Source: Saccharomycodes ludwigii
Lineage: Eukaryota; Ascomycota; Saccharomycetes; Saccharomycodales; Saccharomycodaceae
NCBI RefSeq assembly: GCF_020623625.1
Contig: NC_060201.1
Span: forward strand, 2,039,682-2,103,681
Length of the DNA stretch: 64,000 bases
Reading direction: 5' to 3'
Shown here: positions 46,001-57,283 of the stretch, piece after piece
Numbering within the stretch: position 1 is the stretch's first letter
Layout of the letters: each line of letters opens with the position of its first letter
The notes under the pieces: generated by a model
Database searches by the model: none
The model's input: only the letters and a program-made list of their open reading frames with translations
Told to the model about the DNA's origin: nothing
Made by a program: the position numbers and the translations under genes

Positions 46001-46072
46001 AATAGTGGTACTGGGGAAAGCACTGCTAAGAAAGTTTTAGATTTTTTTAAAAGAAGAAGTATGAGATCATGA
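43007..46072 (+). CDS. KIN4: KIN4/FRK1 orthologue: serine/threonine kinase of the spindle position checkpoint
   Basis: Kin4 blocks mitotic exit by phosphorylating Bfa1 when the spindle is misplaced; FRK1 is its duplicate, so this is the single ancestral copy. The product is 1021 aa against 800 for Kin4. The kinase domain covers about residues 100-390: GEGEFGKV (109-116), ATP lysine K150, HRD 243-245, DFG 263-265, and the activation segment LMKTSCGSPCYAAPE. After it lie some 600 residues of asparagine/serine/threonine-rich sequence with a short acidic patch. The C-terminal KKVLDFFKRRSMRS block is basic and hydrophobic, like the localisation region of Kin4/Frk1. Much of the tail is repeat-expanded. 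Confidence 0.93.
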   Translation: MSSSIIQNQARRYTYCGGYGAGASNNNISPGDQKQEYLTNKENLNYINDKQYHNSVADNSRSKRSSSSYNQNITSNSNNGETIARNNRSSYMRRKQLTFGPYVVGSTLGEGEFGKVKLAWTKASLALKQVDNNGNTVSTKNSIPKQVAIKLIKRDSIPPGSEKETKIFREINALKHLTHPNIVHLEEVLQNSKYVGIVLEYASGGEFYRYIQRRKRLKEPQACRLFAQLISGVHYMHSKGLVHRDLKLENLLLDKYENLIITDFGFVNEFVPGYNELMKTSCGSPCYAAPELVVSSRPYLARKADVWSCGIILFAMLAGYLPWDDDPTNPDGDDIAKLYMYITQTPLKFPEYIAPIPRDLLRRILVSHPKHRLGIKQIEQHPWLQPHLPFLSVSPEEWDKAMSDNKIFRPPKSTKKNVRPRSTCSTSSNGERNSLVLDGSYNPQPLPPQESHTFATTNDNTTQHTGTTGDKNANNNESSGLEESTDITNSQNKRTINSEKNNKNTFTHENTNSDGNSGINNNAYNTSDINTIAITTKNTANDTRENSNGHTANDITISPVLDVKLKVQHKSNNVLNNSSATDLLNDSATKDAALSHPRRHKRNDSAASAVLQAVYDAVEQQRKSFIVQNNQTYDSLPLYSSATPNKTSKSSLHNNNNNNNNNDNIDKHIVTNKHGRKFADGNTSSSSSNVKFNSVPHRKPRPTSYQPASTTVSFSSFEFPSSGFVTKDTEGLNKPNKNNKDTEGSNTIVSINDVNGNKINGSGSVKVNHGSIIKEEDEEEESTREEKTPKELNKNSSVPSAKQPHRSVSSNTRTSSNGVRQGSNTSASGGSPNIPQQRKISTNSTETRKSKRFSFLSFYSLYNNSKTSIEDTESESIKRKSVSNDDKFSTTPVVNSAGNSSASSTPNPNNRHSMFISKQSNDSTSEYNSNANLKKLPSSSKRRPSTRNSIAVSQLPNSSFTSSSNHTGGIYGNKSRRNASGQSNKSAGTGSVTVPDAKNSGTGESTAKKVLDFFKRRSMRS

Positions 46073-46201
46073 ATATAATATTTACTATTGATTATGAGTT
46101 TGATGATATTGATTGTGTCATTTTTTTTTTCTTTCTTACACTTTATAGTCTAGAAAGTTAGTGATATATTTAGATCATTATCTTTTTCGAAATTATTCAT
46201 T

Positions 46202-46233
<32 letters not shown>

Positions 46234-46754
46234 CTGTTTAATTTTGTTTTTAGTTATTTTTTTTTGGTATATTTTTGCATTATATTGTTATTTACTTAAT
46301 CTATAATATATATATATATATATATATATTAATTTTATTAATATTTTCATACTAGTGTTATCTTTTATTTCAAAGATAATAGAATATATAAGAGAAACGT
46401 TTTTTTCTTTTTTTTTTTTTTGTAAGCATCTTTATCAATTAGTTAACAAAATAGTAATTTTTGCTACTTTGCTACCTCGTACAATAACTTTAAAAATAAA
46501 AAAAAAAAACAACCTTGCAATATGTGCAAGCGAAAAAGAAATACTTTTTATAAACACACACGCACGCATATATATATATATATATATATTCAATAAAAAT
46601 ATAGATTTATTTATATAATATTTTGAAATTAATAATAGATTAATATATATATATATATATATATATAAAAGAAAAAACATAGAAAAACAAACCAATTCAC
46701 TTGACTAATTGATTAAACTAAATGAGTTTTATTTACCATTTTTCAGTGTTGAAT
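46073..46754. other. KIN4-RPL33 convergent intergenic region
   Basis: About 680 bp between gene ends. T-run of about 26 at 46207-46233 and TA repeats near 46304-46329, 46568-46589 and 46643-46667. No gene seen. Confidence 0.65.
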
Positions 46755-47881
<1,127 letters not shown>

Positions 47882-48942
47882 CTTGATATTTCAGTCTTAG
47901 ATTTTTGGTGTTTTTTAAGATTTTTTAATAAATATAATTAAAACGGGTAATAAGTGGATATGTGCAAGTGAAAGAATAATAATTTTAAGTTTGCGTTAAT
48001 AAGAAAATCAAGCGATTATATTAATGATAATGCAATCTGGAAGATATATTCAAATGGTATAGAAATGAACAAACATAGTTGGAATGCTTTGCAAATTATT
48101 AAAAAAAAAAAAAAAAAAAAAAGAAAAAAAGAGAAAAAGAAAATAAAATTGCAAAAAAAAATAGGAAATTTTCAAGAGAAGATTCTTTTCTGAACAGAAA
48201 AAAAAAAAAATATGATAGTTATAATGAAGCTTTACACGAGCTATGTTTAAAAAGCGCTTTAATTTTTTCTTAGCGAAATTTGTATAGGCAAGGCTAACAG
48301 GCTAAAAGGCGGACAGAAAAAATAATTTTTAGTAGCTGGAAAATGTTAGTAGAAATGACAAAGGGCGTATAGAAAGACTCAGTAATGATGCAAAAGGCTA
48401 CAATGTATATAACACCCATAAATTAATAGCTTTTAAATATCATAAGACAAAGAGAAGTAAAAAATGACGCAGAGTAAAGCTGTGTTTCTCTATAATCTTC
48501 TTTCTAAATGCGTAGATGTTATTCTCTCATTTATATGATTATTTTTCACGTTATTTCCTTTTTCTTATACATATATATATTTTTTTTTGTTTCTTTTAAT
48601 CAATCAGCCAAAAAAAAAAAAAAAAAAAAATAAAAAAGTAATTTTTACTACAAAAGGAAGGTACGGATGTATTGTATGTCACAAAATTTGTTAAAAAAAA
48701 TTAACCAAATTAAAAAAATATATTAAAACTTGCCCTTCTTTCCTTTACGTAGAACTTGCAAAAATATTTTATTTTTTTTTTCGCAAGGAACCCTACCATA
48801 TCATATATAAACTTTTCCCTCTAATGTTCAACATGGAGTTTTTACAAGAATAACTAGAGTTACTGCTAAAGGAATGCTCTAAAATTAAGTTATTTTATAA
48901 AAATTGAAGTATATATATATATATATATATGAGGATATAACA
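47882..48942. other. RPL33 promoter region and POC4 3' flank
   Basis: About 1.06 kb. A-runs near 48102-48122, 48200-48211 and 48610-48630 and a TA repeat near 48911-48930. Relatively complex sequence lies at 48235-48440, including GGCAAGGCTAACAGGCTAAA near 48288. Confidence 0.6.
48412..48424 (+). promoter_or_regulatory. Rap1-like site upstream of RPL33
   Basis: ACACCCATAAATT matches the Rap1 consensus (ACACCCATACATT) at all but one position. Rap1 is the usual organiser of ribosomal-protein promoters in Saccharomycetaceae. It lies about 530 bp upstream of the RPL33 start, somewhat distant. Confidence 0.5.
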
Positions 48943-49386
48943 TTATAGTTGATCCAACTCCTGCTTGCAACGTTTTAAATACTGAAATTGTTGAAAGGGA
49001 GAATCGATATTTACATCACTCGAGGTAACTACGTAACTAGGTAGACTAAATTTATTACAAATCAAAATACTTAATTTTTTGGTAAATTCCTTTAATAAAT
49101 CACTCTCAGTAAATTCTTGTAAAGGTGTGGATAATATATTATTCTTAAACTGTTGCTGTAGTCTTACGTTAGGAACGGAATAGTATATACATGATAAAGT
49201 ATCATTAGATATGTAATTGTCGCCACTATCATTCTTATTATCCATATGATTTGGAAATGTTTTTGTTATTGTAACAGTAATAGGTATTCTTTTCGTTTTA
49301 CTAGTGATGTTATTTGGTTTAGTGATTAGCATGTAAAAATAATTTTCACATGAAATAACATGTGTGCTTATTGATGTATCTAACAT
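48943..49386 (-). CDS. POC4: Probable POC4 (PBA4): 20S proteasome assembly chaperone
   Basis: The product is 147 aa against about 148 for S. cerevisiae Poc4 (YPL144W), which pairs with Irc25/Poc3 to assemble the proteasome alpha ring. Sequence conservation in this family is low, so the call rests mainly on length and position: it lies between RPL33 and DFR1/KES1 in the orientation expected from YPL143W-YPL144W. Visible features are a beta-rich N-terminus (CENYFYMLITKP, TVTITKTF) and a C-terminal helix near FTKKLSILICNKFSLPSYVVTSS. I see no proteasome-associated GGTGGCAAA promoter element. Confidence 0.65.
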   Translation of the reverse strand: MLDTSISTHVISCENYFYMLITKPNNITSKTKRIPITVTITKTFPNHMDNKNDSGDNYISNDTLSCIYYSVPNVRLQQQFKNNILSTPLQEFTESDLLKEFTKKLSILICNKFSLPSYVVTSSDVNIDSPFQQFQYLKRCKQELDQL

Positions 49387-49695
49387 TATTTTCGATTTAC
49401 CCTGTGTTTTTCTTTTTTTTTTTTTTTTTTTTTTTATACCAATTGTTCTTTGGTTTTGGTGAGAGGAGATAAACTTCTAACAAGTAAAAATATTTAGAGC
49501 TTTCAGTTGTATATATATTTAACATAACAAGTTTCGTTTTTTTTTTTTTTTTTTTTTTTTTTTCTTTCTTTTTTTTTCCCCCCCAAAAGCTTTTAAAAAA
49601 AAAGCCAATTATATAAATGGGTTAACAGTGATAGGCTTACAAAAAATAAAGAAAAAGGAAGACATTAATGCAATTAAACTATTCTAAAAAATAGC
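49387..49695. other. POC4-DFR1 divergent promoter
   Basis: 309 bp with two T-runs of about 23-25 (49411-49435 and 49538-49563) and a C7 run at 49578-49584. No MCB (ACGCGT) box was seen. Confidence 0.6.
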
Positions 49696-50343
49696 ATGAA
49701 CGTTGTAACCACTACTATTAATAAGAATACTACTAAACCAGTTGTTGCAATAGTTGCTGCCTTATTACCTAAATATGGTATCGGTTATAAAGGTAAATTA
49801 CCATGGAAATTAAAAAAGGAAATGGAATATTTTAAAACAGTAACTACGTATACTAAAGATCCATCGAAAGTGAATGCTGTAATTATGGGTAGGAAAACAT
49901 GGGAATCGATTCCTAAAAGATTTAAACCATTGCCTAATCGATTAAATGTAATTATATCAAGACAGTATAACAGAACGCTTGCTGAAGAAAATATTAAAGA
50001 AAAAAATATTGTAAAATATAATGATTTACAACAAAGTATTATCGATTTACAAAACAGAGTAGATATTGAACGTATATATATAATAGGTGGCGGTGAAATT
50101 TATAATCAAACTTATGGGATATGCTCACATTTATTGATAACTGAGATTACCAATACGAATAATAGTATGAACTTAGAAATGGACACCTTTTTAGATAGAG
50201 ATAAAATTGATAGTAGTTTCATCAAAGAAACTAATGAAACGAAGTGGTTTGAATTTATTCATCAACACAAAGATTTTAATAAAGCTACTGGTTATAACGA
50301 TAACGATTATTCTTTTGATTTCACGTTATATTATCATAAATGA
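49696..50343 (+). CDS. DFR1: DFR1: dihydrofolate reductase
   Basis: NADPH-dependent reduction of dihydrofolate to tetrahydrofolate, required for thymidylate and purine synthesis; cytosolic. The product is 215 aa against 211. Key motifs are VAALLPKYGIGYKGKLPWKLKKEMEYF, with the LPW motif and the substrate-binding acid, VIMGRKTWESIP for the cofactor, LNVIISR, and IYIIGGGEIYNQT. The N-terminal tail before VAIVAAL is about 16 residues. Position matches YOR236W next to KES1/HES1. Confidence 0.97.
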   Translation: MNVVTTTINKNTTKPVVAIVAALLPKYGIGYKGKLPWKLKKEMEYFKTVTTYTKDPSKVNAVIMGRKTWESIPKRFKPLPNRLNVIISRQYNRTLAEENIKEKNIVKYNDLQQSIIDLQNRVDIERIYIIGGGEIYNQTYGICSHLLITEITNTNNSMNLEMDTFLDRDKIDSSFIKETNETKWFEFIHQHKDFNKATGYNDNDYSFDFTLYYHK

Positions 50344-51333
50344 TTGGATAGGTACAGGATAAAACCGAAGAATGGTTGTTTATTTTATCCGAGAATTTTA
50401 TTTGTACATGTTCGGTAAAAAAAAGAAAAAGTGGTTACGTTCTCCTTCGTTTATTTTTATTAGGGGGAAGAAGTGACATAATCCGATTAACTTAGATTTC
50501 CTCGATTCGTTTATTATTTTTTATAATAAGTATATTTTTTTCTCAACAAAAAAAAAAAAAAAAAAGGGGGGGGGAAGCTGTGGATTACGGTAAATGGACG
50601 AGAAAAGACGAGACGATTTGCAGTGACAGATAGAATTTCTTAGACTTGGAAAATGTTATATTTAATCCCCGGGAACAAAAAATAAAAAAAAAAAATAATT
50701 AATTAATTAATTAATTAATGGAAACAATTGCACAAACTTTTTTCCCCTTTGAAGGAAACCAGCAAAAGGGAAAAAGAGAGGAAAATAAATCTTAGTAATA
50801 AATAACTCATTTCTATATTATATGTATATATATATATATATATAATATGTACACATTTATATACATGTTCTCACTATATTAAAATTATTAATTAAGAAAA
50901 ATAAAATATTAAATAAAAAAGATAAAAAATTTTTCTTTTTTTTTCCTTTTTTCTTTTTTTTCTTTTCTCTCTTTTTAAAAACACTTTGAACCAACTACCG
51001 TTTTATTCGTTCTTTTCCCTTCTTGTTGTTCTTCTTCACAAACCTTTCAACAACTTCTTTTTTAATACACAAAACAACAGCAACAAGAAAAAAAAAATAA
51101 TTTTAAATATAAATTTAAATTCAAATAAAATAAGATAAAATAAATTAAAATAAAATAAAATAATAAGACACAGTAACATAAAATAAATTACAGAGTTAGT
51201 AAAAACTACAAAAAAAAAAAAAAAAGAAAAAAATAAAAAATAAAATAAAAACTAAGATAGGTTTCAAATAAATAAATAAATAAATAAAAAAGAAAGAAAG
51301 AAAGAAAGAACGTCAAAAATAAATTCATTCAGC
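50344..51333. other. DFR1-KES1 intergenic region
   Basis: About 990 bp. A run of A followed by G9 (50566-50574), (TTAA)n at 50695-50718, TA repeats at 50823-50843, and an A-rich leader with AAAAT-type repeats (about 51121-51170). An (AAAT)n then (AAAG)n tract (about 51269-51310) ends just before the KES1 start. Confidence 0.65.
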
Positions 51334-52704
51334 ATGTCATCTTCCTCTTCCTCCTCTTCCTCATCATATGCCAGTTCGTCAACATGGACTTCTTTTTTGA
51401 AATCTATTGCCAGTTTTAACGGTGATCTATCCTCATTGACTGCTCCACCATTCATTTTGTCACCAACTTCCTTAACTGAATTCTCCATGTATTGGGCAGA
51501 GCATCCAGATTTATTTTTAGCTCCATCTATACAAAAAAATTCATTTGAACCAACCCTTCCTTCAAGTGAAACTACAGAATATCCTCCACAATTAATTCGT
51601 TTCTTGCATGTTGTAAGATGGTTTCTTTCTACTTTGAAATCACAATATTGTTCAAGAAACGAAAGTATGGGCAGTGAAAAAAAACCACTAAACCCATTTT
51701 TAGGTGAACTTTTTGTTGGTAAATGGGAGCATGAAGATAAAGATGACCAATATGGCACCACTGTTTGTTTAAGTGAGCAAGTTTCTCATCATCCTCCAAT
51801 AACTGCCTATTCTATCTTTAATGATAAAAATAACGTTTTATTGGAAGGTTATAATGGTATTAGTTCTACTTTCTCCACGGCTAGCCTAAGTGTTAAACAA
51901 TATGGCCATGCCATATTAAAATTGGCTAATGAAGGTGAAGATTTTATTTTTACTTTACCTCCATTGCATATTGAGGGGTTATTGTTAGCTTCTCCCTTTG
52001 TAGAATTAGATAGTAAATCTTATATTTACTCTTCCACTGGGTATCACTGTGTTATCGAATATAGCGGGAGAGGCTATTTCAGTGGTAAAAAACATTCTTT
52101 TAAAGCCAAGATATATAAAACAACTAATGATGAAAGTATAGATAGTGGTAAAACAACGGAGAATAGTAGTGCATCAACTGAGCATCCTTTATTTGTTATT
52201 AGTGGTCAATGGAGTGGCAAATCTACAATTTATACTGGAGCTGATGAAAAAAAGAAGAAAAATGGTAAGATTTTTTATGATGCTAGCGAATCGAAAGCCG
52301 AATCGTTAAAGGTCAAACCTGTTGAAGAGCAACATCCATTAGAGAGTAGAAAAGCTTGGGCTAAAGTTGCCGAAGCTATTAAGTTGGGTGATTATAAAAT
52401 GATTGCCCAAGAGAAATCGATTTTGGAGGAAGCTCAAAGGGATTTGAGAAAAGAAGAAGAAGCCAAGGGTATCAATTGGGAGCGTAGATGGTTTGAAGCA
52501 GTTGATCTTAACGATGCTTCTTCATCTGGTGCCGACGATCCTTTTGTTAGTTTAGCTAAGAGAGGTAATTTGTCCCTTAAGAATGTTCCAAGTGGTTCCA
52601 TAGTTGGTGATAAGGAAGATAAGAAAAGGCCTGATGATGAGAAATTTTTACATTGGAGATTTTCAAGAAAAGCATGGAATGAGGAGAAGGAAATCAAGCT
52701 ATGA
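51334..52704 (+). CDS. KES1: KES1/HES1 (OSH4) orthologue: oxysterol-binding protein
   Basis: Sterol/PI4P exchange protein acting at Golgi membranes; single-copy counterpart of KES1 (YPL145C) and HES1 (YOR237W). The product is 456 aa against 434. The N-terminal lid region matches Kes1 ([27 protein letters not shown]) after an added run of serines at residues 2-11 encoded by a TCN repeat. The family fingerprint EQVSHHPP is at 148-155, and [11 protein letters not shown] at 117-127 is the lipid-head contact segment. The C-terminal basic stretch [19 protein letters not shown] is typical. Confidence 0.97.
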   Translation: MSSSSSSSSSSYASSSTWTSFLKSIASFNGDLSSLTAPPFILSPTSLTEFSMYWAEHPDLFLAPSIQKNSFEPTLPSSETTEYPPQLIRFLHVVRWFLSTLKSQYCSRNESMGSEKKPLNPFLGELFVGKWEHEDKDDQYGTTVCLSEQVSHHPPITAYSIFNDKNNVLLEGYNGISSTFSTASLSVKQYGHAILKLANEGEDFIFTLPPLHIEGLLLASPFVELDSKSYIYSSTGYHCVIEYSGRGYFSGKKHSFKAKIYKTTNDESIDSGKTTENSSASTEHPLFVISGQWSGKSTIYTGADEKKKKNGKIFYDASESKAESLKVKPVEEQHPLESRKAWAKVAEAIKLGDYKMIAQEKSILEEAQRDLRKEEEAKGINWERRWFEAVDLNDASSSGADDPFVSLAKRGNLSLKNVPSGSIVGDKEDKKRPDDEKFLHWRFSRKAWNEEKEIKL

Positions 52705-52828
52705 TTTTTTTTTTTTTTTTTTTCATATTAATGTTTATTTACAATCAGTAATTTTTTTTTTTTTACTTTTTTTTTTTTTTTTTTTATACGATATTTTTAT
52801 TTTATTATTGTTTACGAATTATTAATTG

Positions 52829-52860
<32 letters not shown>

Positions 52861-53583
52861 TGTTGTTGTCGTTATTGTTGTCGTCGTCATGTACTTTAAC
52901 AATTGGTATAGCATATTATTTTGTGAAATTTAAAAAAGAATAGAATCACTAAAAATAATGTATATGAGAAGAATTTTTCTTTCCAAGACATTTCATTATC
53001 CGATTCTAACATTTAAGAAGATGAAAACATGACACTAATATCTTTATATTTCCATATATTCGTATATCTTCTTTTTTTCTTTTTTACATATATAAAACTG
53101 TACAAAATTAATCGATTGATTGTCATTGAAAATTTTTTTTGCTCATCAAAATAATAATATTTTTTTTTAAAAATCAAAGTTTTATCAACGATTACAGTTT
53201 TTTCATTACTTTTATAAAATTATACGAAAAGTGATGAGAAAGACGAAAAAAAAAAAAAAAATTTAATGAATAATAAACGAAATATTTTTTTACGTAGCCT
53301 TCTCTTCCGTAAGATAAATGTCCGTTATTATTTCGGACAAGACTTTTGTTTTTCACGTTTCTTTTTTTTTTTTTTTTTCTTTTTTTTTTATTTAACTGAT
53401 AATACTCTTCTCTGTTTTTAGCTTAAAAAAAAATTAATGCTTTTGCTTTATTCTGCTATTCTTTTTTTTTTTTTTTTTCCTTCTTCTTCTTCTTATTCTT
53501 CTGTAATTGGTTTATGATACCAATTAGCTACCGTTCACCTACTGTTAGTTTACATATCTAGGAACAGAGGGGAAATATACATA
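52705..53583. other. KES1-NOP53 intergenic region
   Basis: About 880 bp. T-runs near 52706-52722, 52752-52762 and 52769-52785, an (ATT)n microsatellite at about 52829-52859, T-runs near 53362-53378 and 53461-53478, and the PAC/RRPE elements listed separately. Confidence 0.65.
53127..53238 (+). promoter_or_regulatory. RRPE and two PAC elements upstream of NOP53
   Basis: GAAAATTTT (RRPE core) at about 53128-53136, PAC in reverse (CTCATC) at 53142-53147, and PAC (GATGAG) at 53233-53238. The close RRPE-PAC pairing is the hallmark of ribosome-biogenesis genes in budding yeasts, matching NOP53's role. It is 350-450 bp before the start codon. Confidence 0.55.
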
Positions 53584-54972
53584 ATGTCACGCCCAAGTAC
53601 ATATAAACAAAAATCTAAAAAGGGTAAAAAAGCCTGGAGAAAGAATATTGACATAGACGAAATTGAAGAGGGCTTAAAAAAGGCAGCTGATTCTCAAATT
53701 TTACATGGTAAATCTAATATCGAAGACTTAGAAGATGATAAACTTTTCACTGTCGATATCGAAGGAGATCTGGAATTAAAAAAAAAATTGATTAAAAGAA
53801 AACAAATTAAAAAAAATATTAAATCAACTGAAATTTTAGAGTCTATTAAAACCACATCCAAGGTAGAAGCATTAACACATCCAAAGAAAGTAAACAATAA
53901 AAAAACTGTCCAAGGTGTTTCCAAAAAAAGACTTCAGAAATTATTAGAAATTTCAGGTAAGAAAAGTGTTTCTACTCTAGACAAACTTTCTGCTATTTTA
54001 GAAAGAGATGGCTTAATAAAAACTAATCATAAAAATAGCACTGACTTATGGGATGATCACAACGATGACCAAAATTTACCCAATCCTTCACCCAGTTATC
54101 TTAAATTAAAAAAGTCTGCTGAAAAAAATTTACCACAGGAATTATTAAGAAAAAGTACTTCTAGCTGGTCTACTGCCACTGTTGCTCCTAATACCCTAAA
54201 AATCGGGCCCTCAAAAGTTAAAGAATATGAAGACATACCTCATGCTGGGAAATCCTACAATCCACACGAAAAAGATTGGAAACTTTTATTAGATAAGGAA
54301 TATACTTCTGAAAAGAAGAGAGAAGATATTAGAATTGCCATGGAACAATATAAATGTAAAATAAAACATTTGATGGAAACTTTACAAGATGCAGAGGAAG
54401 AAGATGATGAAGAATCAGATAACGAGGAGGAAGAGGAGAAAGAAGGAGAAAATACTGAAAACAATGCCGAGAATATCACTAGACTATCTGTTAATGAACC
54501 CGTTAAAAATAAGAAAAAAACTAAATATCAAAGAAATAAACAAAGGAAACATAAAGAAAGAATTAGACTTCAAAATGAATTGAAAGCATTGAAAAAAGCG
54601 TTAAAGGAATATGAAATTTTGGATAATTTGGAAAAGGGAAAAGAACAGAATAATAACAATGGTGATGATGTCACTACTGACAATAATGATACTACTACTA
54701 AGAATAATACTAATAGTCATACTTCATCAAAGGTAGAAAAAAAACACAAGCTTGGTTCCAAGCATACTGTTTTAGATGAAACTTTAGAGGTTAAATTTAA
54801 AGACGAATTAAATGGTTCTTTACGTAAATTAAGGCCAGAGGGTAACCTATTATATGATAATTTACGTAAATTACAAAGCAGTGGTAAAATTGAAGCCAGA
54901 AAACCTATCAAAAAGGGTAGAAAATATAAGCCTAAAATTACCGCTAAATGGACTCATAAAGATTTTACTTAG
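53584..54972 (+). CDS. NOP53: NOP53: 60S ribosome biogenesis factor
   Basis: Nucleolar protein that recruits the exosome helicase Mtr4 to pre-60S particles for ITS2 (7S) processing. The product is 462 aa against 455. The N-terminus SRPSTYKQKSKKGKKAWRKNID is diagnostic. A short LxxLLE segment (KRLQKLLEIS) follows, and YNPHEKDWKLLLDKEY lies near residues 219-236. The acidic run at 270-290, the basic coiled coil KKKTKYQRNKQRKHKERIR, and the C-terminal RKLRPEGNLLYDNLRKLQ block with a basic tail are typical of Nop53/GLTSCR2. Confidence 0.95.
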   Translation: MSRPSTYKQKSKKGKKAWRKNIDIDEIEEGLKKAADSQILHGKSNIEDLEDDKLFTVDIEGDLELKKKLIKRKQIKKNIKSTEILESIKTTSKVEALTHPKKVNNKKTVQGVSKKRLQKLLEISGKKSVSTLDKLSAILERDGLIKTNHKNSTDLWDDHNDDQNLPNPSPSYLKLKKSAEKNLPQELLRKSTSSWSTATVAPNTLKIGPSKVKEYEDIPHAGKSYNPHEKDWKLLLDKEYTSEKKREDIRIAMEQYKCKIKHLMETLQDAEEEDDEESDNEEEEEKEGENTENNAENITRLSVNEPVKNKKKTKYQRNKQRKHKERIRLQNELKALKKALKEYEILDNLEKGKEQNNNNGDDVTTDNNDTTTKNNTNSHTSSKVEKKHKLGSKHTVLDETLEVKFKDELNGSLRKLRPEGNLLYDNLRKLQSSGKIEARKPIKKGRKYKPKITAKWTHKDFT

Positions 54973-55933
54973 GTGTTTCCAATCCACTTTTGATACCTAT
55001 CTATTAATTAATATATTTTATGTTTGTACATTATTAGTAAGTTATTTACTTTATCTTTAATACGTATTGACTGCAAAAGATCAGTATTCTCAATATTAAG
55101 TATTCTAATACTCAGACGCAAATATATATAGCTGAATAAATGAACCTGGGGATAAACTATGTAAAAAGCCAAAAGCCGTGATTTTCAAGGCATTTTATGT
55201 TGAAACATTTTTTATCGGATACTCTTATAGCTTCTTAAGTAAGCATTGTTCATGAATACTATAGTTACTTACCAACGACGTAAAGATCTTAACAAATTAT
55301 AAGCAGATAAGCAGATAGCATACTTGAATGTAGTTTTATATAAAATAATAGTTAAGAGATCTAAATCTGGGGGGGGGGGGGGAAGAGAGAATATTTTCTG
55401 ATGCAAAAACCAAAATTCTTGGGTTCCACTTTTGGAATCTTCCACCAATATTAGCAGTTTTTATATCCATAAGTAACACGCTTGTTTCCGGTTCGTTAAA
55501 GATATTAATGATTTGTTGTACATTTGTAGTCGTAACTTTTATAAAGTCTGAGACGATAATTATATTGAAAAAGAAAGTATCAAGAAATCAATGTATTATT
55601 GTGGAAATCTATACAGTACTTTTGCAGAAAAAAAAATTATTTTTTTTTCTTTTTTTTTTTTTCTTTTTTTTTTTTTATTAGAATAATTTACTAACAATTT
55701 GTGTTAGATGTCGTTATTAATAATAGTACTTGGCATTGCAGTGTGTATATGTATCTGTCAATAGTTCCAAATTTTCGAATTATATTACCCGAAGCGATCG
55801 TTTCTCGAGGATCTCAATTATTTTACTATGTAATAATATTTAAGCAGTGATACCTTCACTTATGTACTACAACTTCATAGAGATTACTAGTATAAATTAA
55901 GCTTTAAAAGTTTAACAAGTATAAGGAAAAATA
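54973..55933. other. NOP53-YOR238W intergenic region with G14 tract
   Basis: About 960 bp, unusually complex for this window between 55060 and 55620, with a G14 run at 55369-55382 and T-runs near 55640-55676. No tRNA or convincing coding region was found. Confidence 0.6.
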
Positions 55934-56821
55934 ATGTCACTGATTGCACAAGAAACAAAAAGACACCTAATTATTGTACCAGGTCATTCGGTTTGGAAAA
56001 AGACAAATGATCCCTTGAATCTAGGGCAGTTATCTGATCATTGGGTATTAGCACCCTTCCAATTAGAAGGAAATGATCATTTAACCATGATAAAACATGG
56101 ATTAAAGGCCATAATAGAATTAGTTAAAGAGTATGATGGTCTTACTGATCAAAATTTAATATTATACAGTGGATCGAAAACAAAGGTAAATATAGATCAA
56201 AGTGAGGGGAAGTCTTATTATGAATTAATGAAAAGATTATTGCTTGAAACTAATCCAACCGTAATCAATAATGTTTTTCAGAATCTCGATAAACAAATAA
56301 TCGAAATGATTAATGAAATTCACAAAATTGGTAAAATTAATGACGTATTCAAAAAAGATGTCATAAACTATGAAGAATATGCCTTGGATTCGTTTGAAAA
56401 TTTATATTACTCTATATTGAAATTTAAGCAATTGAATAGTTCCAAAAAATTACCTAATAAAATTACCATTGTTGGATTTGAATTCAAAAGAAAAAGATTT
56501 GTGGAGCTGCATGCGGCTAAAGCCTTAGGATATAATAATTTAGAGTATATTGGAATAGATCCGAATCCAATAGCATTAACTGCGGAAAAAAGGGTGAAAT
56601 ATTTTGCAGATTTAGCTGTACAAGAAAATAAATATGGCTATGAACCATTTGTAAAGGATTGGTACGGGGTTAAGGTTCCCTTGCTCGAGAAAAAATTGAA
56701 AAGAAATGTATTCAATATGGTGGCTGCTGATTATTATTATCCTTATTTGGTAGATTTAAAACACGATGGTGATGATTTTGAATTTTACACTAAGGTGGTT
56801 AAACCATCATTATTCTATTGA
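55934..56821 (+). CDS. YOR238W: YOR238W orthologue, DUF218-like protein
   Basis: Conserved fungal protein of unknown function; 295 aa against 303 in S. cerevisiae. The N-terminal strand LIIVPGHSVWKKT with conserved glycine-histidine, a GHDHL-like NDHLTMIKHGL, LILYSGSKTK, and ITIVGFEFKRKRFVELHAAKALGY follow the DUF218 (YdcF-like) nucleotide-binding fold. No signal peptide or membrane segment. It lies between NOP53 and a DUF1749 gene, keeping the YOR237-YOR239 order. A biochemical role cannot be given. Confidence 0.92.
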   Translation: MSLIAQETKRHLIIVPGHSVWKKTNDPLNLGQLSDHWVLAPFQLEGNDHLTMIKHGLKAIIELVKEYDGLTDQNLILYSGSKTKVNIDQSEGKSYYELMKRLLLETNPTVINNVFQNLDKQIIEMINEIHKIGKINDVFKKDVINYEEYALDSFENLYYSILKFKQLNSSKKLPNKITIVGFEFKRKRFVELHAAKALGYNNLEYIGIDPNPIALTAEKRVKYFADLAVQENKYGYEPFVKDWYGVKVPLLEKKLKRNVFNMVAADYYYPYLVDLKHDGDDFEFYTKVVKPSLFY

Positions 56822-57283
56822 TATATATATATATATATATATATATATGCTATAGAAGTAATCCTACGTTGAATTTTAAATTTTGAATAATAATTCTTGT
56901 GAATTCTACTTTCCAACAAAATGTTTACTAATATGCCTTTTTTTAATCAATAATTGATTAGTATTGGTCATGGAAGGATAAGTTATTCTTAATAAGTAAT
57001 TATTTCACTAATATGAAATTTTTTTTTTCCATAAAAAAAAAAAAGGAATCAAAATATATGTACTAAAAATATCAGTTTTATTTTTTTTTTTTTTTATTTT
57101 TTTTATTTTTTTTTGTAAATCGAAATTGCTGTATATAAGGGAAAGATATTAAAACACTAATTAGATTAAAAAGGTTAAATCGTATTAAACAAAAGTAAAA
57201 ATAAAAATAAAAATAAAAATAAAAATAAAAATAAAGCAAAATTAGTAATAAAAATAATATATAAATCTCTTAATTATAAAATA
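56822..57283. other. YOR238W-DUF1749 intergenic region
   Basis: About 460 bp. A (TA)n run directly after the stop (56820-56848), T-runs near 57079-57114, and an (AAAAAT)n array of about six units at 57196-57235 in the next gene's leader. Confidence 0.6.
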
